A program made the translations under genes and the position numbers. The notes beneath the pieces are model-generated. The model had not been told where the DNA came from. It searched no databases and saw only the letters and a program-made list of their open reading frames with translations. 64,000 bases of DNA from assembly GCF_036346295.1 (NCBI RefSeq), contig NZ_CP107819.1, forward strand, positions 4,588,001 through 4,652,000, in the 5' to 3' direction. The stretch's first letter is position 1; the number at the start of each line of letters is the position of its first letter. The stretch is from Streptomyces sp. NBC_00536. GTDB taxonomy: Bacteria; Actinomycetota; Actinomycetes; Streptomycetales; Streptomycetaceae. Shown piece by piece: positions 20,187 through 29,823 of the stretch.

Positions 20187-21137
20187 ATGTCCGCACCCTC
20201 CTCCGCGCCGTCCTCGCACTCGACGATCCCTGCCGCCACCACTCCTGGCACTCCCGGGACGCCCGCGCCGCCCGCCGCCAAGGCGACCCGGTTCGGGCCG
20301 GTCGCGCTGGTCGTCTCGGCCGGGCTCTCGGTGCAGTTCGGCGCGGCGCTCGCGGTCATGATCATGCCGCGCGCGGGGGCGGCGGGCGTGGTCACGCTAC
20401 GGCTGGCGGCCGCCGCCATCGTGCTGCTGCTGATCTGCCGGCCCAAGGTGCGCGGGTACTCGCGTTCCGACTGGAACACGGTGGTGGCCTTCGGCATCAC
20501 CATGGCCGGCATGAACGGGCTGTTCTACCAGGCGGTGGACCGGATCCCGCTCGGACCGGCCGTCACGCTGGAGGTCCTCGGACCGCTCGCGCTGTCCGTG
20601 ATCGTCTCGCGCAGGCTGGTGAACCTGCTGTGGGCGGGCCTCGCCCTGGCGGGCATCGTGCTGCTCTCCGGCCACGGCGGGGGCGGCGGCTTCGGCTCCC
20701 TCGACCTGGCCGGGGCCGCGTTCGCCCTGGGCGCGGGCGCCATGTGGGCGGCGTACATCGTCTTCAGCGCGCGCACCGGCCGCCGCTTCCCGCAGGCCGA
20801 CGGCCTCGCGCTGGCGATGGCGGTCGCGGCCGTGCTGTCGCTGCCGCTCGGCATCATCGAGGCGGGCCCGGCCCTGCTCGTACCCAGCACCCTCGCCCTC
20901 GGCGTAGGGGTCGCGCTGATGTCGTCGGTGCTTCCGTACACGCTGGAAATGCTCGCCCTGCGGCGCCTGCCCGCGCCCACCTTCGCGATCCTGATGAGCC
21001 TGGAACCGGCCATCGCCGCGACCGCGGGCTTCCTGCTCCTCCACCAGGCCCTGTCCACGACGGACGCCCTGGCGATCGCCCTGGTGATCGCGGCGAGCAT
21101 GGGCGCGGTCCGCTCGCAGACGCGCAAGCGGGGATAG
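20187..21137 (+). CDS. EamA/RhtA-type metabolite exporter
   Basis: A 316-residue drug/metabolite transporter with about ten helices arranged as two EamA halves. After a 36-residue Ser/Pro/Thr-rich cytoplasmic tail come signature segments GLSVQFGAALAVMIMPRAG and GMNGLFYQAVDRIPLGPAVTLEVLGPL, which resemble RhtA, the threonine/homoserine exporter. Likely role: export of amino acids or related metabolites. GAGAG lies directly before the ATG. The coding end runs into three tandem GGGGATA units (21130-21150) that include the stop codon. Confidence 0.85.
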   Translation: MSAPSSAPSSHSTIPAATTPGTPGTPAPPAAKATRFGPVALVVSAGLSVQFGAALAVMIMPRAGAAGVVTLRLAAAAIVLLLICRPKVRGYSRSDWNTVVAFGITMAGMNGLFYQAVDRIPLGPAVTLEVLGPLALSVIVSRRLVNLLWAGLALAGIVLLSGHGGGGGFGSLDLAGAAFALGAGAMWAAYIVFSARTGRRFPQADGLALAMAVAAVLSLPLGIIEAGPALLVPSTLALGVGVALMSSVLPYTLEMLALRRLPAPTFAILMSLEPAIAATAGFLLLHQALSTTDALAIALVIAASMGAVRSQTRKRG

Positions 21138-21184
21138 GGGATAGGGGATAGAGGTGCTCCGCCTCCGCTCCCCGGCCCCTAAGT

Positions 21185-21247
21185 ATCTTGACGTCGAGAT
21201 TAATGTCCGGCAAGCTGCCGCTCGCTGGGTCTCTTGACGTCAAGAGA
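21185..21247 (+). promoter_or_regulatory. Twin operators upstream of MFS exporter
   Basis: ATCTTGACGTCGAGAT (21185-21200, one mismatch) and a perfect 18 bp palindrome TCTCTTGACGTCAAGAGA (21230-21247), with centres 46 bp apart; the second ends 30 bp before the start codon. Each contains TTGACG, which can serve as a -35 box. The CTTGACGTCAAG form is typical of dimeric MarR- or TetR-type regulators, but no regulator gene is adjacent. Confidence 0.65.
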
Positions 21248-21277
21248 CTTTTCGGGTGAGCGGGAGAGCGGGGGCGC

Positions 21278-22582
21278 GTGATGGGGGTCGGGTCGGGGGG
21301 CGGGCCGAGGGGCGGGCTGTGGGCGCAATTGCGTCGGCCGCCGGGTGGGCGGGATGCGCGGATCATGCTCCTCGCCCAGTTGCTGGACCGGACCGGAACG
21401 GGCGTGTGGGCCGCCTCGTCGGTCCTGTACTTCACCTTCGCCGTCGGTCTGGACGCCCGGCGGCTGGGTCTGCTGCTCGGCGCGGCCGGGGTGGCGGGGA
21501 TCGCCGGGTCGCCGCTGGCGGGACGGCTGGCCGGCCGTTTCCCCGTACGGGTCCTGCTGATCGGCTGCCACCTCCTGCGGGTCGCGACCCTGTGCCTGAT
21601 GCTCGTGTGCACGCGGTTCGACGTACTGCTGGCCGTCGTCGCGATCACCTCGCTGGGCGACCGGGCGGCCAAGACACTGGAAATGCTGTTCGCGACCCGC
21701 GCCGCGGGGGAGCGGCGCTCGGAGTACCAGGCCCTCTTCCGCAGTGTGGCGAACGCCGGATACGCGGTGGGTGCGGGCATCGCCGCGATCGGACTCGCCG
21801 TCGGGACCCGGGAGGCGTACGCGGCGCTGATCCTCGGCAACGCCCTGTCGTTCGTCCTGGCCGCCGTCCTCGTGTGGCGCACCCACGAGCCCAGGGCCCA
21901 CGGTCATGTCGTGGCACGCTCGGCCGACGTCAAGCCCGCCGCTTCCACCAGCCCTTGGCGTGACCGCCACTACCTCAGGTTCGTCCTCCTCGACATCCCG
22001 ATGAATCTCGACGACTCGATCCTCAACGTCGGCCTGCCGCTCTGGCTCGTGGACCACACCTCGGCCCCGCACGCCATCGTCCCGGCCTTCCTGGCGATCA
22101 ACACCGTGCTCGTCGTCATCCTCCAACTGCACGTATCGGCCAGGGTCAAGACCCCGCGCCAGGCCGCCGGAGCGGTGCTCCTCTACGGCCTCACCCTGCT
22201 CGCCTGCTGCGTCGTGGTGGCCACCGCGACGGGTGGCGGGGCGTGGACGGCGTCGATCGCGCTGCTCGCCGCCGCCCTGCTGATCACCACGGCCGAACTC
22301 TTCCGCTCGGTCAGCTCCTGGGAGCTGGCAGTCTCCCTCGCCCCGCAGGAGTCGAGGGCCTCCTACCTGGGCGTGGCAGGCATGGCCGGATCCATCCAGA
22401 AGTCCCTCGGCCCCCTCCTCCTGACCGGCGCCGTCATGACGGCGGGCCCGGCGGGGTGGCTGGTGCTGGGCGGGGCGGTGGCAGGGCTGTCCGTGGCACA
22501 ACGCCGTCTCGCGTTGAGCCGGCTGGATGCTCTGCTTCCTGCTCCGGAAGCTGCGGCGGTGACGGGGCGCCCGAGTTCTTAG
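21278..22582 (+). CDS. MFS transporter
   Basis: A 434-residue MFS protein with twelve helices. Helix 1 has LLDRTGTGVWAASSVLYFT, and the loop 2-3 motif reads GSPLAGRLAGRFPVR. GTG 21278 and ATG 21281 are adjacent possible starts behind a G-rich stretch. The twin palindromes just upstream indicate tight regulation, as for an inducible drug or metabolite exporter. The closest relatives I recognise are uncharacterised Streptomyces efflux proteins, so the substrate is unknown. Downstream lies the large inverted-repeat region, with no terminator that I can separate from it. Confidence 0.82.
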   Translation: MMGVGSGGGPRGGLWAQLRRPPGGRDARIMLLAQLLDRTGTGVWAASSVLYFTFAVGLDARRLGLLLGAAGVAGIAGSPLAGRLAGRFPVRVLLIGCHLLRVATLCLMLVCTRFDVLLAVVAITSLGDRAAKTLEMLFATRAAGERRSEYQALFRSVANAGYAVGAGIAAIGLAVGTREAYAALILGNALSFVLAAVLVWRTHEPRAHGHVVARSADVKPAASTSPWRDRHYLRFVLLDIPMNLDDSILNVGLPLWLVDHTSAPHAIVPAFLAINTVLVVILQLHVSARVKTPRQAAGAVLLYGLTLLACCVVVATATGGGAWTASIALLAAALLITTAELFRSVSSWELAVSLAPQESRASYLGVAGMAGSIQKSLGPLLLTGAVMTAGPAGWLVLGGAVAGLSVAQRRLALSRLDALLPAPEAAAVTGRPSS

Positions 22583-22640
22583 TTGGGGGCCCGGCTGCGC
22601 CGGGTGCGGCTTCGCCGCAGAGGCGGTGGCTTCGGGTGTC

Positions 22641-23471
22641 CGGGGTCGGGGATCGTCCGGGGGCTGCCCGTCAGTTCAACTGTCTCTTCGTGCCGGGTCA
22701 CGCTGTCAAGGGCGCTCCCTGCGGTCGCGTCGCTTCGCGATGGCCTTCGGCCACCCTTGACAGCGCGCCCCGTCACGAAAAGCCAAGAACTGTCGGGCGG
22801 CCCCCGGGGGAAGGCATGGGGGACCTGGTCCCATCGGCCACATCTTGATCACCGGCCCGGGGTCTGGGTGCGGCCCAGCCGCGCCCTCCGGGCGGACAAG
22901 CAACAGACGACAAGCACGCAGGCAGATCGCTACACAGTTGCGCTCGGGGAGGCGTCTGCGGGCTGTTTGGGGCTGGGACTTCCGTCAGGCCGAAGTGGAG
23001 ACGGGTCGGGCGGCCGTCCGCCCCAAAGCGAGGGGTTCAAAGCATCACAAAAGGGGTGTTTTGGAGGGGTGTTGAGTGTCGAGAGTCGCTTGACCTGACT
23101 CCGTGCTCGTCCAGCCGAGCTTTCGGCCCTCCCGCACCGCCCATCAGCCCAAAACGGGCCGCAGACGCCGCCCCCAGAGGAGCGCGTAGCGATATAGGTG
23201 CGGCTTGCTGCTTGTCCGCCCGGAGGGCGCGGCTTGGCCGCACCTGGGCCCCGGCCCACCCGCCCGGAACCCCGATAGGTGGACCAGGTGCCCCATGCCT
23301 TCCCCCGGGGGCCGCCCGACAGTTCTTGGCTTTCCGGGGTGGGGCGGGCGGTCAAGGGTGGCCGTAGGCCGTCGCGTAGCGACGCGACGAAGGAGCGCCC
23401 TTGAGGGCCCGGCCCACCCCGGAGAGACAGTTGAACTGGCGGGCAGCCCCCGGAACCTCACCGACCCCGGG
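22641..23471. repeat. Long imperfect inverted-repeat element (~830 bp), no gene
   Basis: The 1,050 bp between the MFS gene and the catabolic operon has no convincing gene. Its bulk is one large imperfect palindrome centred near 23056. Outer arms of about 290 bp (22641-22935 and 23188-23471) match in inverted order: GGGGGCTGCCCG, CAGTTCAACTGTCTC, AAGCCAAGAACTGTCGGGCG, GGGGGAAGGCATGGGG and GCGCCCTCCGGGCGGACAAG each recur as reverse complements in the other arm. Inner arms diverge more (GGCGTCTGCGG shared). Each arm contains its own nested hairpin around TCAAGG...CCTTGA. Short frames on both strands are mirror images of one another and lack codon bias. Confidence 0.85.
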
Positions 23472-23555
23472 TGCGCCAACTCCCGCACACCACCACCCCG
23501 TTCCGGAATCCAACCCCGCCCCCCGGCCCCACCCACCCCCGCCCGAAAAATAATG

Positions 23556-23567
23556 CAAGCACGCTTG
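23556..23567 (+). promoter_or_regulatory. Putative TetR operator of catabolic operon
   Basis: Perfect dyad CAAGC-AC-GCTTG within an AT-richer pocket, AATGCAAGCACGCTTGATT, 68 bp before the first gene. The form and position resemble operators of TetR regulators that control acyl-CoA degradation operons. The operon's last gene encodes a TetR protein, the natural candidate ligand sensor. Confidence 0.6.
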
Positions 23568-23634
23568 ATTGTTTTCTGTCGCGCTGCCAGGCTTCCCACC
23601 ACAGCCGTGTCCTGGGGTCCTGAGGGAGCGCATC

Positions 23635-24468
23635 GTGTCCGAGCCGTCACCGCCGTCCACCGCCGCCGGATCATCCACCGCAGCCGTTTACGCCGACCTG
23701 CGCGCGGAGGCCCGGGAACTCGACCTCCTGGTCGCCGACTTGCCCGAGGCCGGGTGGGCCAAGGCGACTCCCGCGCCCGGGTGGAGCGTTGCCCATCAGA
23801 TCGCGCACCTGGCGTGGACCGACCGGGCGGCGCTGCTGGCGCTCACCGACGCCGCCGGGTTCGGGGAGATGGTCGAGGCGGCGCTCGCCGCGCCCGACAG
23901 GTTCGTCGACGACGGGGCGGACGCGGGGGCCGCGCTCGCGCCCGCGGAGTTGCTGGCGGGCTGGCGGGCCGGACGTACCGCTTTGGACCTGGCCCTCGCC
24001 GGAGCCTCGCCCGATGCGCGGTTCCCCTGGTACGGGCCGCCCATGAAGGCCGCCTCCATGGCCAGTGCCCGGCTGATGGAGACCTGGGCGCACGGCCAGG
24101 ACGTCGCCGACGCGCTCGGGGTGCGCCGTACGCCCACCGACCGGCTGCGGCACGTCGCCCGGATCGGGGTGCGGGCCCGTGACTACGCCTTCGCCGTGCG
24201 GGGACTGCCCTTGCCCGTGGGGGAGTTCCGGGTGGAGCTGGCCGCGCCCGATGGATCGGGCGACGTATGGGCGTACGGTCCCGTGGACGCTCCGCAGCGG
24301 GTCACCGGGCCCGCCCTCGACTTCTGTCTGCTGGTGACCCAGCGGGCCCACCGCGCCGACCTCGGGGTACGGGCGCTGGGCGCCGACGCCGAGCGGTGGC
24401 TCGACATCGCGCAGGCCTTCGCGGGTCCGGCCGGGCCCGGCCGCGCGGCGGGCGGTGGTCCCGCGTGA
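23635..24468 (+). CDS. TIGR03084-type maleylpyruvate-isomerase-like protein
   Basis: A 277-residue protein of the mycothiol-dependent maleylpyruvate isomerase/DinB-like superfamily. The four-helix metal-binding bundle is marked by [14 protein letters not shown] (His ligands, near 50-60) and [17 protein letters not shown] (His near 150). A C-terminal sterol-carrier-like half follows. GTG 23635 has GGGAG 7 bp upstream. It overlaps the next gene by 4 bp (GTGA) and heads the operon; in many actinomycetes this family sits next to AtuA genes. Its catalytic role there is unproven; an isomerase or mycothiol-linked detoxification step is plausible. Confidence 0.8.
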   Translation: MSEPSPPSTAAGSSTAAVYADLRAEARELDLLVADLPEAGWAKATPAPGWSVAHQIAHLAWTDRAALLALTDAAGFGEMVEAALAAPDRFVDDGADAGAALAPAELLAGWRAGRTALDLALAGASPDARFPWYGPPMKAASMASARLMETWAHGQDVADALGVRRTPTDRLRHVARIGVRARDYAFAVRGLPLPVGEFRVELAAPDGSGDVWAYGPVDAPQRVTGPALDFCLLVTQRAHRADLGVRALGADAERWLDIAQAFAGPAGPGRAAGGGPA

Positions 24469-26234
24469 GCGGCGCGCGGCGCGCCCTGCGCATCGGCAAC
24501 GCGTCCGGGTTCTACGGCGACCGGTTCTCGGCGGTGCGGGAGATGCTGACCGGCGGTGAACTGGACGTCCTCACCGGGGACTACCTCGCCGAGCTGACGA
24601 TGCTGATCCTCGGCCGGGACCGGCTCAAGGACCCCGGGCTCGGTTACGCGAAGACCTTCCTGCGCCAGCTGGAGGAGGGCCTCGGCCTCGCGCACGAGCG
24701 GGGCGTACGGATCGTCGCCAACGCGGGCGGTCTCAACCCGGCCGGGCTCGCGGCCGCCGTGCGCGAGCTGGCGGCGAAGACCGGTGTCCCGGTGTCCGTC
24801 GCGCACGTCGAGGGCGATGACGTGATGCCGTACGCCGAAGGGGTGCTGACCGCCAACGCCTACCTCGGCGGGGCCGGGATCGCGGCCTGCCTGCGGGCGG
24901 GCGCGGACGTGGTCGTCACCGGCCGGGTGACGGACGCGGCGCTGGTCAGCGGCCCCGCGGCCTGGTGGTTCGACTGGGCGCCGGGGGACCACGACCGGCT
25001 GGCTGGGGCGGTGGTGGCCGGGCACGTGCTGGAGTGCGGGACCCAGGCGACCGGCGGCAACTACTCCTTCTTCACCCGGCACGACTTCACCCGGCACGAG
25101 TTCACCGGTCACGCGCACCTGTCCCGTCCCGGCTTTCCGCTGGCCGAGATCGAGGCGGACGGTTCCAGCGTCATCACCAAACACCCCGGCACGGGCGGTG
25201 TGGTGACCACCGGGACGGTCACGGCGCAGCTGCTGTACGAGACCCAGGGCGCCCGGTACCTCGGCCCCGACGTGACGGCCCGTCTCGACACCGTGCGGCT
25301 CACCGACGACGGCCCGGACCGGGTCCGGATCAGCGGTGTGCGGGGCGAGGCGCCGCCGCCGACGCTCAAGGCCGGGATCACCCGGATCGGCGGCTGGCGC
25401 AACGAGGTCGTCTTCGTGCTGACCGGGCTGGACATCGAGGCGAAGGCGGACCTCGTACGGGCCCAGCTGGCCGGGGTCCTGGAGGGCGTGGCCGATGTCG
25501 GCTGGACCCTCGCCCGTACCGACCACGAGGACGCGCCGACCCAGGAGACGGCGAGCGCGATGCTGCGGCTGGTGGTCCGGGACCCGTCCGCCGACCGGGT
25601 CGGGCGGGCCCTGACCTCGGCGGCGATCGAGCTGGCGCTGGGCAGTTACCCCGGATTCCACGTCACGGCCCCGCCGGGACCGGCCCAGCCGTACGGGGTG
25701 TTCAGCACCGGGCAGCTGCCCGCGGACACCGTCCCCCACGTGGCGGTCCTCCCCGACGGCACCCGGCTGGCCATCCCGGCGCCCGCGCCCACCCCGGTAA
25801 CCCCTTCTCCGCCCCCGGTTCCGACCGCCTCCCCGTCCCCGCGGCCCCCGGCGGGCCCCACCCGGCGCGTGCCCCTCGGGCTGGTGGCCGGGGCCCGGAG
25901 CGGGGACAAGGGCGGGGACGCCAATGTCGGGGTGTGGGTGGAGAGCGCGGACGCCTGGGAATGGCTGCGCGCCACCCTCACCGTGGATCTGTTCCGGGAG
26001 CTGCTCCCCGAGACGGCCGGGCTGCCGGTCACCCGGCACGACCTGCCGGGCCTGCGCGCCCTGAACTTCGTCGTCACCGGCATCCTCGGCGACGGAGTCG
26101 CCTCCGGGCACCGCTTCGACCCGCAGGCCAAGGCGCTCGGCGAATGGCTGCGCGCCCGCCACCTCGACATCCCCGTTCCTCTCCTGCCCTCTCCCCTCTC
26201 CCCCTTCTCCCTTCCGGAGGTGAGCCGCCCATGA
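24465..26234 (+). CDS. AtuA-family acyclic terpene utilisation protein
   Basis: A 589-residue protein. The N-terminal 440 residues match the AtuA/DUF1446 family ([65 protein letters not shown]). A Pro-rich linker (about 445-470) leads to a C-terminal AtuA-like small domain ([16 protein letters not shown]). The family is required for citronellol/geraniol degradation in Pseudomonas, but its reaction is unknown. It starts at a GTG overlapping the previous stop and ends in ATGA overlap with the carboxylase. The fusion of both AtuA domains is common in actinobacteria. Confidence 0.85.
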   Translation: MSGARRALRIGNASGFYGDRFSAVREMLTGGELDVLTGDYLAELTMLILGRDRLKDPGLGYAKTFLRQLEEGLGLAHERGVRIVANAGGLNPAGLAAAVRELAAKTGVPVSVAHVEGDDVMPYAEGVLTANAYLGGAGIAACLRAGADVVVTGRVTDAALVSGPAAWWFDWAPGDHDRLAGAVVAGHVLECGTQATGGNYSFFTRHDFTRHEFTGHAHLSRPGFPLAEIEADGSSVITKHPGTGGVVTTGTVTAQLLYETQGARYLGPDVTARLDTVRLTDDGPDRVRISGVRGEAPPPTLKAGITRIGGWRNEVVFVLTGLDIEAKADLVRAQLAGVLEGVADVGWTLARTDHEDAPTQETASAMLRLVVRDPSADRVGRALTSAAIELALGSYPGFHVTAPPGPAQPYGVFSTGQLPADTVPHVAVLPDGTRLAIPAPAPTPVTPSPPPVPTASPSPRPPAGPTRRVPLGLVAGARSGDKGGDANVGVWVESADAWEWLRATLTVDLFRELLPETAGLPVTRHDLPGLRALNFVVTGILGDGVASGHRFDPQAKALGEWLRARHLDIPVPLLPSPLSPFSLPEVSRP

Positions 26235-27829
26235 CCCGGCTCGGCACCAGCGTCGACACCCGCGACCCCGACCACCTGGCCCACCGGGCCGCCGCCCTGG
26301 AGCGGATCGAGGCTCTCGACGCCGAGCACGCCAAGGCGCTGGCGGGCGGCGGCGAGAAGTACACGGCCCGGCACCGGGCGCGCGGCAAGCTGCTCGCGCG
26401 CGAGCGGATCGAGCTGCTCCTCGATCCGGACACCCCGTTCCTGGAGCTGTCCCCGCTCGCGGCGTGGGGCAGCGACTACCCCGTGGGCGCCTCGATGGTG
26501 ACCGGGATCGGGGTGGTGGAGGGCGTCGAGTGCCTGGTCACCGCCAACGATCCGACGGTGCGCGGCGGCGCCTCCAACCCGTGGACCCTGAAGAAGGCCC
26601 TGCGGGCGAACGAGATCGCCCGCGCCAACCGGCTGCCCTGCATCAGCCTGGTCGAGTCCGGTGGCGCCGACCTCCCGTCGCAGAAGGAGATCTTCATCCC
26701 CGGCGGGGCGGTCTTCCGGGACATCACCCGGCTCTCCGCCGCCGGGATCCCGACCATCGCCGTGGTCTTCGGCAACTCCACGGCGGGCGGGGCGTACATC
26801 CCCGGGATGTCCGACCACACCGTGATGATCAAGGACCGGTCGAAGGTGTTCCTCGGCGGTCCGCCGCTGGTCAAGATGGCGACCGGTGAGGAGAGCGACG
26901 ACGAGTCGCTCGGCGGCGCCGACATGCACGCCCGTACGTCGGGCCTCGCCGACCACTACGCCGTCGACGAGGAGGACGCGATCCGCCAGGCCCGGCGGAT
27001 CGTGGCCCGGCTCAACCACCGCCGGGCGCGGCCCGCTCCGCCGAAGGCCCAGGAGCCGCTGTACGACGCCGAGGACCTGCTCGGGATCGTGCCGGCCGAC
27101 CTCAAGACCCCTTTCGACCCGCGCGAGGTGATCGCCCGGCTGGTCGACGGTTCCGACTTCGACGAGTTCAAGCCGCTGTACGGCACCAGCCTGGTCACGG
27201 GCTGGGCGAGCCTGCACGGCCATCCGGTGGGCATCCTCGCCAATGCCCAGGGCGTGCTGTTCAGCGCCGAGTCGCAGAAGGCCGCCCAGTTCATCCAGCT
27301 CGCGAACCAGCGCGACATCCCGCTCCTGTTCCTGCACAACACCACCGGCTACATGGTCGGCAAGGAGTACGAGCAGGGCGGGATCATCAAGCACGGCTCG
27401 ATGATGATCAACGCGGTGTCCAACTCGAAGGTCCCGCACCTGTCCGTCCTCATCGGAGCCTCCTACGGCGCCGGGCACTACGGCATGTGCGGCCGGGCCT
27501 ACGACCCCCGCTTCCTCTTCGCCTGGCCCGGAGCCAAGTCCGCGGTCATGGGCCCGCAGCAGCTCGCGGGCGTGCTGTCGATCGTCGCCCGCGCTTCGGC
27601 CGCGGCGAAGGGGCAGCCGTACGACGACGAGGCCGACGCCGGGATGCGCGCCTTCGTGGAGCAGCAGATCGAGTCGGAGTCCCTGCCGATGTTCCTGTCC
27701 GGGCGGCTGTACGACGACGGGGTCATCGACCCGCGCGACACCCGCACCATCCTCGGCCTGTGCCTGTCGGCCGTCCACAACGCCCCCGTCGAGGGCGCCC
27801 GTGGCGGCTTCGGCATCTTCCGGATGTGA
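26231..27829 (+). CDS. Acyl-CoA carboxylase, carboxyltransferase (beta) subunit
   Basis: A 532-residue carboxyltransferase with both crotonase-like halves: N-half ANDPTVRGGASNPWTLKK, LVESGGADLPSQKEIF and GNSTAGGAYIPGMSDH; C-half GVLFSAESQKAAQFIQL, LHNTTGYMVGKEYEQGG and SYGAGHYGMCGRAYDP. The wording is closest to methylcrotonyl/geranyl-CoA carboxylase beta subunits rather than acetyl or propionyl types. It transfers carboxyl from carboxybiotin to a beta-methyl-enoyl-CoA. GGAGG precedes the ATG, which overlaps the atuA-like stop; the alpha subunit follows after 8 bp. Confidence 0.92.
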   Translation: MTRLGTSVDTRDPDHLAHRAAALERIEALDAEHAKALAGGGEKYTARHRARGKLLARERIELLLDPDTPFLELSPLAAWGSDYPVGASMVTGIGVVEGVECLVTANDPTVRGGASNPWTLKKALRANEIARANRLPCISLVESGGADLPSQKEIFIPGGAVFRDITRLSAAGIPTIAVVFGNSTAGGAYIPGMSDHTVMIKDRSKVFLGGPPLVKMATGEESDDESLGGADMHARTSGLADHYAVDEEDAIRQARRIVARLNHRRARPAPPKAQEPLYDAEDLLGIVPADLKTPFDPREVIARLVDGSDFDEFKPLYGTSLVTGWASLHGHPVGILANAQGVLFSAESQKAAQFIQLANQRDIPLLFLHNTTGYMVGKEYEQGGIIKHGSMMINAVSNSKVPHLSVLIGASYGAGHYGMCGRAYDPRFLFAWPGAKSAVMGPQQLAGVLSIVARASAAAKGQPYDDEADAGMRAFVEQQIESESLPMFLSGRLYDDGVIDPRDTRTILGLCLSAVHNAPVEGARGGFGIFRM

Positions 27830-27837
27830 GCCCCCAC

Positions 27838-29823
27838 ATGACCACCTCACCCGAGACCACCCAGCCCGACTTCGCGCCGTCCAAGGCGATCGGATCGCTG
27901 CTCGTCGCCAACCGCGGGGAGATCGCGGTACGGATCTTCCGCACCGCCCGCGCCCTGGGCATCGAGACCGTCGCCGTGTACGCCGACCCCGACGCCCGGG
28001 CCCTGCACGTCCGGGAGGCCGACGCGGCCGTGCGGCTGCCCGGGGCCGCCCCCGCCGAGACCTACCTGCGCGGCGAACTCCTGGTGAAGGCGGCCCTCGC
28101 CGCGGGCGCCGACGCCGTCCACCCCGGGTACGGGTTCCTCTCCGAGAACGCCGGCTTCGCCCGCGCCGTGCGCGCCGCCGGGCTGCTCTGGATCGGGCCG
28201 CCGCCCGAGGCGATCGAGGCCATGGCCTCCAAGACCCGGGCCAAGGAGCTGATGCGCGCCGCCGGGGTCCCGCTCCTCGACCCGGTCGACCCGGCCACCG
28301 CCACGGCCGCCGACCTGCCGCTGCTCCTCAAGGCCGCCGCGGGCGGCGGCGGCCGGGGCATGCGGGTCGTCCGCGAACTCGGCTCCCTCAAGGAGGAACT
28401 GGAAGCCGCCGCCGCGGAGGCCCGGTCCGCCTTCGGTGACGGCGAGGTCTTCGCGGAGCCGTACGTCGAGCGCGGCCGGCACGTGGAAGTGCAGGTCCTC
28501 GCCGACGCCCACGGCACCGTCTGGGCGCTCGGCACCCGGGACTGCTCCCTCCAGCGCCGCCACCAGAAGGTCATCGAGGAGGCCCCGGCCCCCGGCCTCC
28601 CCGAGAGCCTGCGCACCACCCTCCACGAGGCCGCCGTCGCCGCCGCCCGCGCGGTGTCCTACCAGGGCGCGGGCACCGTCGAGTTCCTCGTCACCGCGGA
28701 GGGCCGCCCGTACTTCCTGGAGATGAACACCCGCCTCCAGGTGGAACACCCCGTCACCGAAGCCGTCCACGGCCTCGACCTCGTCGCCCTCCAGCTGCGC
28801 ATCGCCGAGGGCGGGGCGCTGCCCCTGAACCCGCCGCGGGCGTCCGGTCACGCGGTGGAGGCCCGGCTGTACGCGGAGGACCCCGCCCAGGACTGGCGTC
28901 CACAGGCCGGTGTCCTGCACACCCTGTCCGTCCCCGGGGCCGGGGACGGGATCCGCGTGGACACGGGCTTCGCCGACGGCGACACCGTCGGCGTGCACTA
29001 CGACCCGATGCTCGCCAAGGTCATCGCGCACGCCCCGACCCGCGCCGAAGCCGTCCGCGCGCTGGCCGGCGCGCTGGCCCGGGCCCGTATCCACGGCCTC
29101 ACCACCAACCGGGACCTGCTGGTGCGCTCGCTGCGCCACCCGGAGTTCGCCGCCGCCCGCCTCGACACCGGGTTCTACGAACGCCACCTGGGCGCCCTCA
29201 CCGAAGCGGCCCCGGACGCCGCCCTGGCGGCCGTCGCCGCCGCCCTCGCCGAGGCCGCCCCGGCCCCGGACGCGCCGCTCGCCACCCGGATCGGCGGCTG
29301 GCGCAATGTGCCGTCCCAGCCGCAGAGCCGCCGCTACACCGCCGCCGGGACGGCCCACGAGGTCCGCTACCGGCCGTCCCGCAGCGGCCCCCCGCAGCTC
29401 GTGGACCGGCCCGGCGTCCGCGTCGTGGCCACCGCACCGGACTCCGTCACCCTCGAAGTCGACGGGGTCCAGCGGTTGTTCCACGTGAAACACAAATCGA
29501 ACAGCCCCGAGGTTTACGTCGATTCACCGCTCGGCGCGCACACCCTGATCCGGCTGCCCCGGTTCGCCGAACCCCAGGACCGCACCGAACCCGGATCCCT
29601 GCTCGCCCCCATGCCCGGCACCGTCGTGCGGATCGCCGAGGGCCTCGCCACCGGCTCCGCCGTCACCGCCGGGCAGCCCCTGCTCTGGCTGGAGGCCATG
29701 AAGATGGAGCACCGCATCGTCTCGCCCGCCTCCGGCACGCTCACCGCGCTCCACGCCGTCCTCGGCCACCAGGTCGAATTCGGCGCCCTGCTCGCCGTCG
29801 TCCAGGAGGAACCGCCCGCATGA
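27838..29823 (+). CDS. Acyl-CoA carboxylase, biotin carboxylase/BCCP (alpha) subunit
   Basis: A 661-residue biotin-dependent subunit. Domains in order: biotin carboxylase (SLLVANRGEIAVRIFRTAR, HPGYGFLSENAGFARA), ATP-grasp (KAAAGGGGRGMRVV; EMNTRLQVEHPVTEAV with the catalytic Glu/Arg), biotin carboxylase C-terminal domain, a poorly conserved linker, and a BCCP with biotin Lys in LEAMKMEHRIVS near residue 623. It works with the adjacent beta subunit, probably on 3-methylcrotonyl- or geranyl-type CoA. The stretch at residues 545-560 (LFHVKHKSN) is encoded by a parS-like sequence and has lower G/C at third positions than its surroundings. Confidence 0.93.
   Translation: MTTSPETTQPDFAPSKAIGSLLVANRGEIAVRIFRTARALGIETVAVYADPDARALHVREADAAVRLPGAAPAETYLRGELLVKAALAAGADAVHPGYGFLSENAGFARAVRAAGLLWIGPPPEAIEAMASKTRAKELMRAAGVPLLDPVDPATATAADLPLLLKAAAGGGGRGMRVVRELGSLKEELEAAAAEARSAFGDGEVFAEPYVERGRHVEVQVLADAHGTVWALGTRDCSLQRRHQKVIEEAPAPGLPESLRTTLHEAAVAAARAVSYQGAGTVEFLVTAEGRPYFLEMNTRLQVEHPVTEAVHGLDLVALQLRIAEGGALPLNPPRASGHAVEARLYAEDPAQDWRPQAGVLHTLSVPGAGDGIRVDTGFADGDTVGVHYDPMLAKVIAHAPTRAEAVRALAGALARARIHGLTTNRDLLVRSLRHPEFAAARLDTGFYERHLGALTEAAPDAALAAVAAALAEAAPAPDAPLATRIGGWRNVPSQPQSRRYTAAGTAHEVRYRPSRSGPPQLVDRPGVRVVATAPDSVTLEVDGVQRLFHVKHKSNSPEVYVDSPLGAHTLIRLPRFAEPQDRTEPGSLLAPMPGTVVRIAEGLATGSAVTAGQPLLWLEAMKMEHRIVSPASGTLTALHAVLGHQVEFGALLAVVQEEPPA
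29477..29492. promoter_or_regulatory. parS-like ParB-binding site inside coding sequence
   Basis: TGTTCCACGTGAAACA matches the bacterial parS consensus TGTTTCACGTGAAACA at 15 of 16 positions. It is read through in the carboxylase gene as the peptide LFHVKH, the translation that parS imposes in this frame. Known Streptomyces chromosomes carry many parS copies around oriC. Binding here is inferred from sequence only. Confidence 0.6.

Noticed and set aside
22583..23680. Several 65 to 176-codon frames on both strands in the inverted-repeat element
   Set aside because: They are mirror copies created by the palindrome, lack codon bias and ribosome sites, and contain no recognisable domain.
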